Shown: positions 11,928-22,210 of the stretch, piece after piece
How positions within the stretch are numbered: the stretch's first letter is position 1
Layout: every line of letters starts with the position of its first letter
Assembly: GCF_019112545.1 (NCBI RefSeq)
Contig: NW_025064896.1
Location: forward strand, 923,317 to 987,316
From: Guyanagaster necrorhizus
Taxonomy: Eukaryota; Basidiomycota; Agaricomycetes; Agaricales; Physalacriaceae
DNA: 64,000 nucleotides
Direction of reading: 5' to 3'
Program-made: the position numbers and the translations under genes
Notes under the pieces: model-generated
What the model was told of the DNA's origin: nothing
Seen by the model: only the letters and a program-made list of their open reading frames with translations
Database searches by the model: none

Positions 11928-12334
11928 GTTGAACGTACCTGGGACAGAACAGGCGGAAAGAGGCCAGAGTAGATAGAACGGCGAGAGCCAAGGTCCTGAT
12001 CAAGAGGATAGAGGGTGATTGTTGGGACTTGAGCTCGGACTAATCCAAGTAGCGTCTAGATGGTGGCGGTGCTTGCTGTGTATAAGTTCCGTTTCGTCGA
12101 CAACAGCATCGCAGCGATGATCATGCAGTAGAGCCAGGAATCATTTTCCGATATCATGGAGACGGAGCATATGGTCCCGGGTTGGAGTAGCCGGAGCACC
12201 GTATAATGCAGAGCGGGAGGGCCTGTTGGTCCGGACTGTGCATGAGGCGTTGAAGAGACGAGCGCTCCCACAGAGTCCGTCCGTATTACTTCACCGAGTC
12301 CATGGGTACCGGAATTCTATAGTTCTATAGATAT

Positions 12335-12345
12335 CCCCCCCCCCC
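12335..12345. repeat. Homopolymer C tract
   Basis: A run of 11 C residues. Just upstream is a direct repeat TTCTATAG TTCTATAG (about 12315-12330). Length may be unreliable in assemblies. Confidence 0.85.
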
Positions 12346-12625
12346 ATCGTGGCGATATCGTCAAGTGCCACGCAGTACCTAGAAATGAGGACCAGCGGAT
12401 GTCTTGAATCATTCATTTCACAAAGATGTATCCATATGGTGAACAAGCGCTGACGTTAAGCGAATAGAGAACCGGAACAAAAAGAACGGAGGAGAACAAA
12501 GGAGATGCATCTTAGATCGATCTGGATACAAGGAAGTTCCCGGATTATGTCATCCGGGATAACAGCAAGCGTGGAAAATTAGAAACGGCTATAAATGTCA
12601 TGGACGGGACGGCCTTTTCACTTTG

Positions 12626-13432
12626 ATGTCCACGCCCTTGTACTCTTTCACTTCCACCGCCACCACCACCACCACTGCCGAGCTTCCCACCTCTACCAAG
12701 CGCCTTTATCCTTCGTCTTCCACTACCACCACCACCATCTTTGAAGGCGAGCCACCTCACAAGAAGCAGCGAAACATGTCCGGCCTAAGGAGAACCCATT
12801 CTTACCTTTCTCTCACGGACCTGCCCAACCAGCCGCAGCAGTCGATTTACATGACGCCACCTACACGGGGCAGATGTCGAGGACGGAAACTCAGCATGGC
12901 CCCACCACCAGCAGGCGGCGACTTTCGGGCCTGTCTCGAGGCGTCGATGGCCCTGAGCCTCGCTCCTATTACCGACCCCTACAACACTCGCCAGAGGCAA
13001 GCGCGCCCAGCGCCGCCTGCTCCAGTCGCGTCGACGTCGTCAGGCTCTAGCGCCACCATTTCCCATGCCACGTATTCCTCAGCGCCACGCGTCTCCTCTC
13101 CTCTCTCCCCCTCTTCGCGCACCTCTTCGTGCTCCTCACCCTTTTCTCGTCCGCGAAAAGGAAAAGCGGAGCCGGACCTGCACCGAATAGCCATACAGAC
13201 ATGTATGCGGTCAACGTCCGAGGGCCAGAAGGTGCTGAACATGGGGCCGCGGATCGCGATGAGCATTGCCAATGCCACGCGCGAGCTTGAGCGAATTGTG
13301 ACCGAGGGGGGGATGGACTCGTTTGAGAAACGGGCTGCAGACGATGATGTTATCATGGGTGACTCGATGGCCGAACCGTGGGTCAATGTGTCGAGAGGCG
13401 ACGACTGGGAGATGATTCACTGCGGCGCGTAG
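12626..13432 (+). CDS. Low-complexity hypothetical protein
   Basis: An open frame of about 268 aa from ATG 12626; the frame extends one TTG codon further, which I ignore. The N-terminus is Thr/Ser/Pro-rich (STATTTTTAELPTSTK). A basic stretch EPPHKKQRNMSGLRRTHS could serve as a nuclear localisation signal. Ser-rich tracts fill the middle. The C-terminal ~80 residues look globular, with RIAIQTCMRSTSEGQKVLNM, and end in WVNVSRGDDWEMIHCGA. I do not recognise a named family. The aromatic DDWEMI tail resembles a short conserved tail in other fungal hypothetical proteins, but that is an impression. No introns are needed. Confidence 0.55.
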   Translation: MSTPLYSFTSTATTTTTAELPTSTKRLYPSSSTTTTTIFEGEPPHKKQRNMSGLRRTHSYLSLTDLPNQPQQSIYMTPPTRGRCRGRKLSMAPPPAGGDFRACLEASMALSLAPITDPYNTRQRQARPAPPAPVASTSSGSSATISHATYSSAPRVSSPLSPSSRTSSCSSPFSRPRKGKAEPDLHRIAIQTCMRSTSEGQKVLNMGPRIAMSIANATRELERIVTEGGMDSFEKRAADDDVIMGDSMAEPWVNVSRGDDWEMIHCGA

Positions 13433-13567
13433 CCTAGCCTTCATCCTCCACGCTACATCCGCTGCCAAGCATTCGATTTTCCTTTCTCTCTCTTCGTCGC
13501 GCATTATCTGGGTTATGGGGCTTCTTGGAATATTCATCTGTATTTCTACATGCATCACATTTTCGGG

Positions 13568-13586
13568 TATCTATCTATCTATCTAT
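13568..13586. repeat. TATC tetranucleotide microsatellite
   Basis: About 4.5 copies of the unit TATC just downstream of the preceding gene's stop, probably within or near its 3' UTR. Confidence 0.85.
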
Positions 13587-14770
13587 GTTGCCATTGTTTT
13601 CTCACTTCTGTAATGTTACCTGCACATATATCCTTCTAACTACCAAACTATTGTAATACATATCCGTTTGGGTATTAAGCGGTATTTCCTTCATTCAGTT
13701 GAACGAAATCAGTATCAAGATGCTGATGACTCGTATTGAAACGAACCGGGCGCTCTTGGCTATCTATAGAATCATAATATGAATATCTCGTAACTATCAA
13801 ATCCGTTGTCGCTCCCATCGACCCCGTGTCGCCGTAAAGACCATGCGCCTTTTCATGTGCAGGCGGGCGTGTCCCATGTGAACTTTTTATCCGCCTTCCG
13901 CTCCACGGCGGACCGCCCATTTTCCGCCTCCAATTCCGCCTCCTCTCTTTTGCCGGGAAAAAAAAAAGATTATTTCACCAGCCCCTTGAGCGGTTACCAT
14001 GTCAATTTAAAGGCTCGTATCCGACTCCGCCGACGTGTGTCTTGCTGGCAACCTAAGCCGGCGGGATTGTGAATCAAAATTCTCAGTTCGGCAACTCAAA
14101 CCGAAACCGAAACAGGCAAGCATGACTTTGAGGTCGTATCAAGCTTGCCTTTCACCTGCCTTGCTCCATCCAGCATTGTAGATAGTTGGACGTACCTCAC
14201 CCCATGCTGCGCTCTTTGTCGGATCTTGACCTCGTTGCATACATGCCTAACCCGCATGAATCTTGGAAATGCTTTATCTGGGAAACTGGGGAGAACGAAC
14301 GTTCTTCATCTCTTTGTTCCTTAATCTTGGGATGCGCCGCCGCCTTTTTGATAGGATCAGCCCTCCGTTAAGGTTCGCCTTTCTGTACTGGTAACGGTCT
14401 GACTAGATTAGAGGAGCATGTGTCTAGTCTTCGACTCGGAATCTCATATCCACATCATCATCGTTTGCTGATCCGTCGTTCAAGCTGCTTAATCATGATA
14501 TCAGAGCTGAGAATTCCCGTCCGAGTCATCTCCGGCTTACATATAATTCGTGGCTAGGGGATCAGATAGTTAGCGTTGCGAACTCGCGAGTGCAATCGGG
14601 ATGATGATCTTGGCGGAGGAAGCCGCATCGAAGTGCTGGTCAATGTGCTCTCTACATATCAATACGGATGTGTCTCCGTGTCTCCGTTCAGTACCAATGA
14701 TGAAGCGCTGATTTGTTGAATAAGACTCTTTTGCGCTGTTATTCTATCTTGGGAGTTCCCATCTTTTCTT

Positions 14771-15702
14771 TTCTCGGGCGGACGACGGTCGGCAACGTGC
14801 AAGTCTTTGCGTACCTTTTTCGCGTTCCAAGTCCGTGTAAGGTTTGATCTGCTACCTCGTCATCTCGACAGTTCTCTTTCCCTCCTTGGCCTGGGAGAAG
14901 CTGCTACAATGTCACATTCTGATCCGGGTTTTTCATTATGTCGACGGGGCTTCGTGAGTACTGATATCATCCATTGACTCGGTATCTCTAAAGACTACAT
15001 AGTGACAGTGAGAATTCAGCGCCTTCATCATCTTATCTGAATCTCTGACGGTGTTCGCGGTCTACGTTAACGTTCAGATCCAGGACTTCGGGAATACAAT
15101 CAAAATGTTTCAGTTCACCTACAGGACTTGGATGCGGTCGCTGTTCTACCAAAATCGGGATACTCATGCGGTGATAGCTCTGTTCAGTGCTGAAGATATC
15201 ACCGCTGCCATGAATAGAACTCGCGAAGAAGCTCTATCTTACTACACGGTTTGCCTGATTGGACAGTTCTTTATCTTTCTTCTCGGGCGGACGACGGTCG
15301 GCCCCATGCGAATCGCGCGTATACTGTACCTTTCTCGTGTTATATGTGGGGTTGGATCCGTTACTCGTCATTCCAACTCGGATGATCATCTCCCGTTTCT
15401 GGTGATCATTGCTTCACCGCTAACGATTCGGTGTTTTAAAGCTGAATAACCATGTTGGATCTGGTGCGAGCCGATGAAGGTATTTTTTTCTTTCTTCAGC
15501 TGGAGTACGTCGATTTCTCCATCAATGTTGGGCGAACCTTGATCAAAGTAATTGACCTACCACATCTTCGGAGGTTTTCATTATGTCGTCAAGGTTATTG
15601 ATACCATCCATTGACTCCGTATATATTTATTTATACGTCATGACAGTGATAATTCAGCTCCATGAATCCGTTCAACTATTTTATCTGTCATGGACTGTGA
15701 TG
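14771..15702. repeat. Diverged direct duplication (two copies ~510-630 bp apart)
   Basis: A 22-base block reading TTCTCGGGCGGACGACGGTC plus GG occurs at 14771-14792 and again at 15280-15301. After each block a series of matching words follows in the same order: CATTATGTCG, CATCCATTGACTC, GTGACAGTGA, AATTCAGC and TTATCTG. Spacing between them differs through indels. This is a tandem duplication that has diverged, or two nested insertions of the same repeat. Confidence 0.7.
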
Positions 15703-16732
15703 TAGGTGATAGCGGGGAACAAAATGTTATCGTGTTGCTGATAAAGAATCGAGCATTGATATGTATCCCCGCCAGCCAGTAATAAACCCGTTGAGAAATC
15801 GGACCACCCCGGATGTAGTGGCCCGCGCAATCTCGTGCTCAAATACTCAAATACACTTGAACCATAGTTTTTCATAATAACAGGTACTTGTTCGTGCGAA
15901 CACCGACCAACGACAAAAGAATGAATGATATAGGGAGTATCGGACAGGCCTCATATCTTGAGTGCTTGTATTCGAGTGTTCTGGCTTCTGTCTCCGAGTC
16001 TTCAGCGTTAGCAGGGCGCGCCGAGGGTTCTTGAGGCTCGCAATCCTGGCCTAGGAGCGACTGTTGCAGTATTGTATTAGCTCGCACTTTCTCATTAGCA
16101 AACCTATTGCGAGTTACGAGTCAGATAACGACGCACACTGGTCTCAGGTACGTTTTTGTATTATATGCTAATGGACTTTCATTATTTATCCATGCTCTGT
16201 CAGTTATCGTCTACCCCGCCAGAGAAGAATTGAAACCGCATCACTTCATTTGGAGTTTCCCAATAGAATTATCTCCCTCTTTGCTCTTTCAAGTTAAACA
16301 CTCGCGTTCACTGCTCTCCCACGACTTCTCTCCAGAAGTCGTTTCTACCATAGCTCTGTACCAAAATCAAGGTATGGCTATCCAATTCTCTGATTCCATC
16401 AGAATGCCCTTAAAGGCTACTAAATCTTAAACTAGGGACTGAAGATTCGTTCGACATTCAACGTCCATCATGCGATCGTAACAAAGTCCCTCCTTACTAA
16501 GAGACCAGCCATTGGACAGCGTCAATTTGACGAGACGAGCGTTAGTTTTATGTTGTTTTTCACACCCACCAGAAAATAGCAACATTTTACAAAGTTCAAC
16601 AGAATAATTACAGTCCTAAAACTCCTCTTCCTCCTTGAACGAGTCCTTGTCATCTTGGCATTTCCCTTTCATTGCCTGCGCATGCTTGTTCAGCTGATCG
16701 CGTCTTTCAAAAACCCTCCCACATCGATTACA

Positions 16733-17044
16733 TCAGAACGTCGTCTCGGGGAGATGCTTCGTCTCCTTAAAGTGCGCTCTCAGATGGCCAGGCATCCGCG
16801 TGACTACACCGCATCCAAAGTAAGGGCACCGAACAAAAGGCGGCATGGGGACGCAGTGGTTTCTGTCAAAGTGGCCAATGGTGGCATTGAGAGAGTCTAG
16901 CACGGCGTCGCAGTCGGGGTGCATGCATCGTACGCGGACTTTGGGAACGTCGGGTGAGAGATACTGAGGGGAGAGTGGCTGCGGTTTTGAAATAAGTGAC
17001 TTGATGTTGTAGCTGAGACTGTGGCCGAATTTGGAAGACGACAT
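16733..17044 (-). CDS. Small C2H2 zinc-finger protein, apparently truncated by TGA
   Basis: 103 aa from ATG 17044 (MSSSKFGHSLSYN). Two C2H2 fingers are visible. The first has ligands C-x4-C-x12-H-x4-H (CMHPDC...HFDRNH, ~residues 40-62). The second is C-x4-C-x12-H-x5-H (CPYFGC...HFKETKH, ~residues 71-95). The frame ends at TGA 16733-16735. The same frame continues past the stop with a third finger, CNRCGRVFERRDQLNKH, and ends at TAG near 16617. I chose this start because a TATA box on this strand lies about 45 bases upstream. ATG 17077 would sit almost on the TATA box. The protein is probably nuclear and nucleic-acid binding. Confidence 0.6.
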   Translation of the reverse strand: MSSSKFGHSLSYNIKSLISKPQPLSPQYLSPDVPKVRVRCMHPDCDAVLDSLNATIGHFDRNHCVPMPPFVRCPYFGCGVVTRMPGHLRAHFKETKHLPETTF

Positions 17045-17085
17045 TGTGGAGGCAGACTGAGGAAAGACAAGGGCCATGTAAGGGC

Positions 17086-17095
17086 TTATATACCT
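17086..17095 (-). promoter_or_regulatory. TATA box of the zinc-finger gene
   Basis: GGTATATAAG on the minus strand. A start site about 30 bases downstream would fall near 17058, just before ATG 17044. This is the main reason for preferring the short protein. Confidence 0.5.
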
Positions 17096-17310
17096 TTCGG
17101 GAGTGGCATTTTGTGTCATTGAAGTTTGTCTTACATGCAAGGGCTTGTTTCTGGTGCATTGATTCCAATTTCTGGAAGTTCGCCCCGAACTGTGCTTTAC
17201 TGTATTTTCCAACATGATTTGACGGTCGGGCGGTGTCAATTTGGGAGATTGACCAGTGAATGCATGAAGATGTGGATGTGGCAATTGTGTTTAGATATGA
17301 TAAATCATAC

Positions 17311-17602
17311 ATGTCCTCAGGTAGCAGTGTAGTCCAGCAAGATAGGATTCAGGAATGTGAGTGGTAGGCGACAGACACATTGGAGATGTTGCGTTACACC
17401 AAATTAAGGCGTCTACGATGAGTCCCCCTCTGATGTCTTCAGGATCGTCATTCTCCGGGTTTTCTGGTACCTCCATGAGGTTGTGCTGAAGCGCATAGTC
17501 AAGAAGCCACTGATAAGTGAGGCCAAACCCGTATTGGAAGAGAGGCGGGTAGCAGGTCGGATCAGTGACTACAGTGAAATTGGTTTGTAATCGAAACAGC
17601 TC
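17311..17602 (-). other. Possible orphan exon
   Basis: On the minus strand an open segment lies between a good acceptor (GATGATAG, ending at 17603) and a good donor (GTATGA, starting at 17310). It encodes a plausible globular stretch including FQYGFGLTYQWLLDYALQHN and LIVDALIWCNATSPMCLSP. Upstream, MSPQSDQGNQ near 17690 could be a first exon, but I could not make the phases agree. It may be a gene remnant between the zinc-finger and FunK1 genes. Confidence 0.3.
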
Positions 17603-17782
17603 CTATCATCTGCAGCTTTTACTTCTTTCTTTGTTGTGGGATTCTTTCAAATTATTACTACTGGTTGCCTTGGTCTGACTGGGGAGACATTATTATACAT
17701 AACACTGTACTAGTTAGCACTTGCTGCTTGCTGCTTGTTGCAACCAAAATTCTACATCTTCTCTTCAAGATCCCTCGCAGCG

Positions 17783-20414
17783 TCAAATCTGAGACTGTGC
17801 TTGCGTCACATTTGGATCATATTTGATGATTAGAGGTTGGGCGGCAAATGTGCGCATCACCGTAAAGAATGTCGAATAGTCAACAAAACCTCCTAGGGTT
17901 GCGTTGTTGAACTTTTTGGGGACCGTGGCTGCTGATTCTGATATTCTGGGAGATTTGGATTGAGCAAGCAGATCATTTGGACTGCTGTGCACAGGCCAGA
18001 GGTAGCGGTTTCTGGCGGAAAAGCCTTGCTTGATCAGATGATAGCACATACTGAGCCAGGGTTTGAAATCAGAGAAGCTGATAGAAATTGGGAGAAGTTT
18101 GTCAGGGTCTTGGGCCATAATGAAGAAACCAAATTTCTGCATGTAAAGCTGTGAGTATGACATATCGTACCAGCTTTCAAATGGAAGGGCCGGTACATGC
18201 ACAAGCTGGTCTTTGCCTTCTGGAGCTGGAGTCGCTTGGATCTCATAGCGACAGCAAAGAAGGACAAGGCCATTAAAGATAGACTCAACGTCATGTCGAT
18301 AGCTATGGACAGGCGGATCTTCCTTAAGGAGATCGCATGCGTAGTACGGTCCCGTTCCTGTGCGACGTAGAGCCGACGCACTTTCACGATCGCGGTAGGA
18401 AGACAAATCGAAGTCGCTCAAGATCCCGCAAATGACGCCGTTTCTCTTCCGCCACATAAGGTTCGTCATGCTGATATCCTGGTGCATGATTTTCGCGTGG
18501 TCATATACCCATTTGTGGACTACAACCATGTCGAATTTAACAAGCTGGATGATATCAGATGGTAGGAAAGACAGACCTTGTAATATATCAAATATTCCTT
18601 GAGCATACTGGCGAGGCTCGCGGAGACTCGTAATTGAATAAAGCCTCTCCTCCACCATGATACGGCACACCCGCTCCTCATAATTAAATGAACCTCCATC
18701 TGCATAGCTGACAGCGTCAAAGTACTCCTTGAGTCTCGCCTGTGGCGAATCTTCCGCCATCTCGAAGTCCTGGGACAATAGAATATTGGGAAGATGGTCG
18801 GCAACCCAATGACGTGGTGCACCGTCTTTGGACATCGTCTCCACAGCATTCTTCACGTCGTTCATGAAATCCTTCTCCGAGGGACGCGATTTAGCTTGCC
18901 AGCTAATTTTGACGATCGTCTCCATCCCCTTCCACTCTTCGTAACCTTCAGCCGTCGCCTCGACGACGCATGTATCCCGACCAATAACTCCAGGCTGTCG
19001 GAAGATGATCTTTCCAAGCGTCAAGACCACGGGAGTACCGTCCGACTTCTTCAGCGTCAGCTTCCTCCCTTCGAACAGCGTCGCGGTGTCATCCTGATGC
19101 TCCTTTGTGTACTCTGCGTAGTCGCTAAGGAACGGATCTACAATGAAACTGTGGATGCCGTTCTTTTCGAGTGTGAGCCCGTGCAATCCGATCAGCATAG
19201 CAATGAAAGAATCTGGATCATTATCCATGTCGATTTCTTGCGATACGATGATTGAGGAGCGATCATAGTAGAGCATCTGAAGGTGAGTACCGCCAATCAA
19301 GGCACCGATGCTGTGCGTTCTGAACCCAGTACTAGACAACACCTCCATTGCATAGCACGCACACTGTAGTTGCGGGTCCTCCTTGTTCTTATCATCCTTG
19401 CCTTTCCATATTTCGCGCAGACGCTCGGACTCAGCCTCCTCCTGCATTCGGCTCCTTGCAGCCGCATCTTGCTTCTTCGACATTCAGGAAACCATTTTTC
19501 CAGATGGCGAGTCTCGTGGGGCCACGTCGGATTTACGTTTCTGTCCCGCCACCACGCCGACACCCTCCGGATCCCTGGGTAGCATATATGGCTTTCCCAT
19601 CGGATCCTTTTTGTCTGATGAGTAACGCATCAGAAAAATTCTATATGTCAGAGAAACGCAAAAACTTGCCTGCAGTGAGGGCTCGAGTGGCGTACCGACC
19701 ATTATCCAAGGTAGTAAAGCTTAATTTGAATTCAAGCCACTGCAAAAGCTGTGGCCACCCAATATTGTTCTTTGGGCTCTCAGTTTTGATGTCTTCGATG
19801 TTGTTCTTGGAGCTGCTGAATAGAGACAGCAGGAGAGTAATTGCATCTGGTTTAAGGTCAGTATTACTCCATTTGATAGGCTGGGGGTCCTGTCGGTAGA
19901 AACCAATATTAGGCCCTGAGCATGAGTCATCCTTGATCAAAGCGAGCACCCTATTGCATAAACTGTTGTGCGGGTGATACAAATTCGTTTTGTCCTTCAT
20001 CCTGCATTCAGCCTTATAGTCATTCCACAGTGCCTTCCACTGTTCATCTACTTTCACCTTGTTAATGAGAGCAGAAATGGTGGAATCCTGTCTCCAATCC
20101 TGGGGAAGGTGAAGGATGACATGAAGAAAGTCATCGGAGGGAATGAATACGCGCAATTCAAGATCTTCCCTGATGAAGTTGTCGTAGTCCTTGCGCTCGT
20201 ATTTCATATGGAAAGCGCGGTGGCTCGCAGCGCCGAAATTGTACGGGGTCGTTTTCAGTTTGGTCTCGTCGTCGTTAGCAGAAGTGGATGGTGCACCATT
20301 CTTGGGCGTGAAGGGGACATTAGGCGGGGGATTGGGGTCTGCCAAAGACGTAGAACGAGCACCAGTAAGGTCAGAAACTGACATGGCGCCAAGAAAGAAT
20401 GCAGCGACAACCAT
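17783..20414 (-). pseudogene. FunK1-type protein kinase, split by an in-frame TGA
   Basis: Two exons. Exon 1 (20414-19670) carries the N-terminal FunK1 region, including WPQLLQWLEFKLS. A 55 nt GC-AG intron follows (19669-19615; donor GCAAGT). Exon 2 (19614-17783) carries the kinase part. The catalytic loop is HQDISMTNLM (usual HRD-type) and the metal site is SDFDLSSYRD, DFD in place of DFG. The frame is continuous except for TGA at 19484-19486, immediately before an ATG (MSKKQDAAAR) from which the 566 aa kinase half could start. With CGA instead of TGA the product would be about 858 aa, a normal FunK1 size. FunK1 kinases are a large Agaricomycete family of unknown substrates. Start ATG 20414 has A at -3; ATG 20384 is an alternative. 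A weak 51 nt intron (GTTTCC...TGCAG) could instead remove the stop, so the pseudogene label is provisional. Confidence 0.7.
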
Positions 20415-21431
20415 TTTGGTGCAGTTTTGTCTGTCCAGAAAAGGACAATGGTTGATCAAAGTGAACCTGTCGAGGGCACGTGGTCGTGTGGCAATACACA
20501 CGCGCGTCCTTTTTTGGCAGTGCAATTTGCAACGTCTTCTTTTGTTGGTATTTCGCCTCCAAACATTGAATGATGAATCAGATACTGTTACGATCACGGT
20601 GCTACACAAGATACGTCCATAATTTGTTGAGCAGAGGTAAGACTGTAGAAATTTTTATGACATTGTCTGTTCAAGGCTGTTCATCATCGGCACCAATGAA
20701 ATGGGATCTCTTCTACAAATTTCGGTGTATATGTTATGACTGTGTGGTGTTTAATTGCGTTCTTCTGGTTCTTTTCTTGTTGTTGTTCATGGCTGTATCA
20801 AATTCCGTAGGCAATTTGACTTGGAATTACTAATCGCCATGATCCATTGTTCTTACTTTTCTATTTGTTTCGGTTAACGAAAATCTCGACATGCAGGATA
20901 TTAACCTCACTCAACCTGCACCTCAAAACACATTTTTTATGGCTATCTTGCTTCCCATCTTTAGGATCCAGCTGTATCTTTTCCTGTGCATGCTCACCTT
21001 TATGAAAGGTGGGCATTTGGTGTGCATATCATGTGTGTATCATCAGAAGGGATACTGCACTCTGAAATGAAACTACTATTAATTCTCCAGGGTTTCCTTG
21101 GTTGAGTCCTCTTCAATATACTTATTCTCATCAATCATTTGAACTGAGTTTTAACTTACCCCCCTTATGAAAGGGATTTTCACCAATTTAACTTATTTAT
21201 CCTATGGCTGGTCAGCATTCATAAATTCAATACTACAGTAACTACTGTGTATATCTTCTATTTACAAAGTACATTAATAGATATGCAATACTTGTAGGTG
21301 CATTGCAGCTCATGAGACAAACAAAAATTTAAAGATACTAGAAAAAATATGACTCATGTGATTGTGCATATATATTACTGTGTCAAAACGTCGCCCTCAG
21401 TCGTAAAATTATAACTTCGTCCTCAAGGTAA
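20415..21431. other. Intergenic, AT-rich
   Basis: About 1 kb upstream of the FunK1 gene and downstream of the tRNA-Ser gene. AT-rich, with no gene recognised. Confidence 0.5.
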
Positions 21432-21522
21432 CGACACCAGCAGGATTTGAACCTGCGCACTCAGAGAGTAACAGATGAACCTAGATTCTAATCTGTCGCC
21501 TTAACCACTTGGCTATAGTACC
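21432..21522 (-). tRNA. tRNA-Ser (anticodon AGA) with a 9 nt intron
   Basis: Reading the minus strand, the acceptor GGTACTA pairs fully with TGGTGTC, allowing G-U pairs. The D arm contains GCCAAGTGGTTAAGGC. The anticodon stem is ACAGA/TCTGT with loop TTAGAA and anticodon AGA at 21487-21489. A 9-base intron (21477-21485) sits at the canonical position. The long variable arm (TACTCTCTGAGTGC) is typical of class II tRNAs. The T arm is GCAGG-TTCAAAT-CCTGC and the discriminator is G. The long arm and AGA anticodon together identify serine. Confidence 0.88.
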
Positions 21523-22210
21523 TCTCTTCGCTGTGCGAGAGATGTATATATAAGTTCATAACTGTCTCTACTGATGGACAGAATTGCTAGATAAAGGACG
21601 GCAATGTTTGCCGACGAATCAAGTGACGCTGCAGAGCCAATATCAGTCAGCCTAAGCCTGCTGGCAGCTTGGAAGAAACCCACAAGGCACAAGGAAGGTT
21701 AAAAACTGAAACTGAAAGCTGCAGATACCAAGACTCAGATACTGAAGGTCTTTGCTGGACAGAAAGTAAATCGACAGCAACTTCAACTTCAACCTGGCTT
21801 CGCTCGGGCCGCCGGTGCCGTCGATCAGCGCACACAGTAGCAGAGTTTGTTTCAATCACACGCAGACTTGATAAATGTATGGTCAAGAAGACTACATGGT
21901 CACACCATACACCACAGGTTACTAAATTTCTCGTGAGGCCTGGCAGATGCTGGTATTCATTTTTTTTTTTTTGTTTTCAGCACTTGATTAACCGCAGCAA
22001 GTAAGCTAACTACTAAGACGCGGTGGAGGTACAGATCCTCAGGATCCTCATGCTGGTATTCGTGACAAATATTTCTTATCCTTTCATATCGGGCGAAGCG
22101 CTACAACGTACTTAGTAGCTTAACCGTCTTACAACTTTAACATACACTATGCTACACAGAATCATGACGACCGACACTCGGAACCAAGAAAGTTACAGAA
22201 ACATATATAG
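21523..22210. other. Intergenic between tRNA-Ser and SNF2 gene
   Basis: No gene recognised. It contains a T-rich homopolymer tract near 21960-21973. Confidence 0.5.

Larger units (their letters stand above)
6004..12625. other. 6.6 kb gene-poor stretch
   Basis: No protein, RNA or intact mobile element is recognised. Only short frames without known motifs occur on either strand. From about 9.5 to 12 kb the + strand is visibly purine-rich (many AGGAAA/GAAAGG words). Short phrases recur, such as GACATGTTCCAG near 10529 and 10601 and GTCTCGAGGACT near 10566 and 10650, which suggests old fragmented repeats. Minor repeats inside it are listed separately. Confidence 0.45.
13433..16616. other. 3.2 kb gene-poor stretch
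   Basis: No recognisable gene. A frame of 132 codons at 15051-15449 has no known motif and lies partly in a local duplication, so I do not call it a gene. A TATC tetranucleotide repeat is at 13568-13586. The diverged duplication at 14.8-15.7 kb is listed separately. Confidence 0.45.

Noticed and set aside
15051..15449. 132-codon frame as a gene
   Set aside because: It has no known motif and overlaps the start of a diverged non-coding duplication.
20415..20609. Extension of the FunK1 N-terminus to 20609
   Set aside because: It would need a TTG start; ATG 20414 has a good context.
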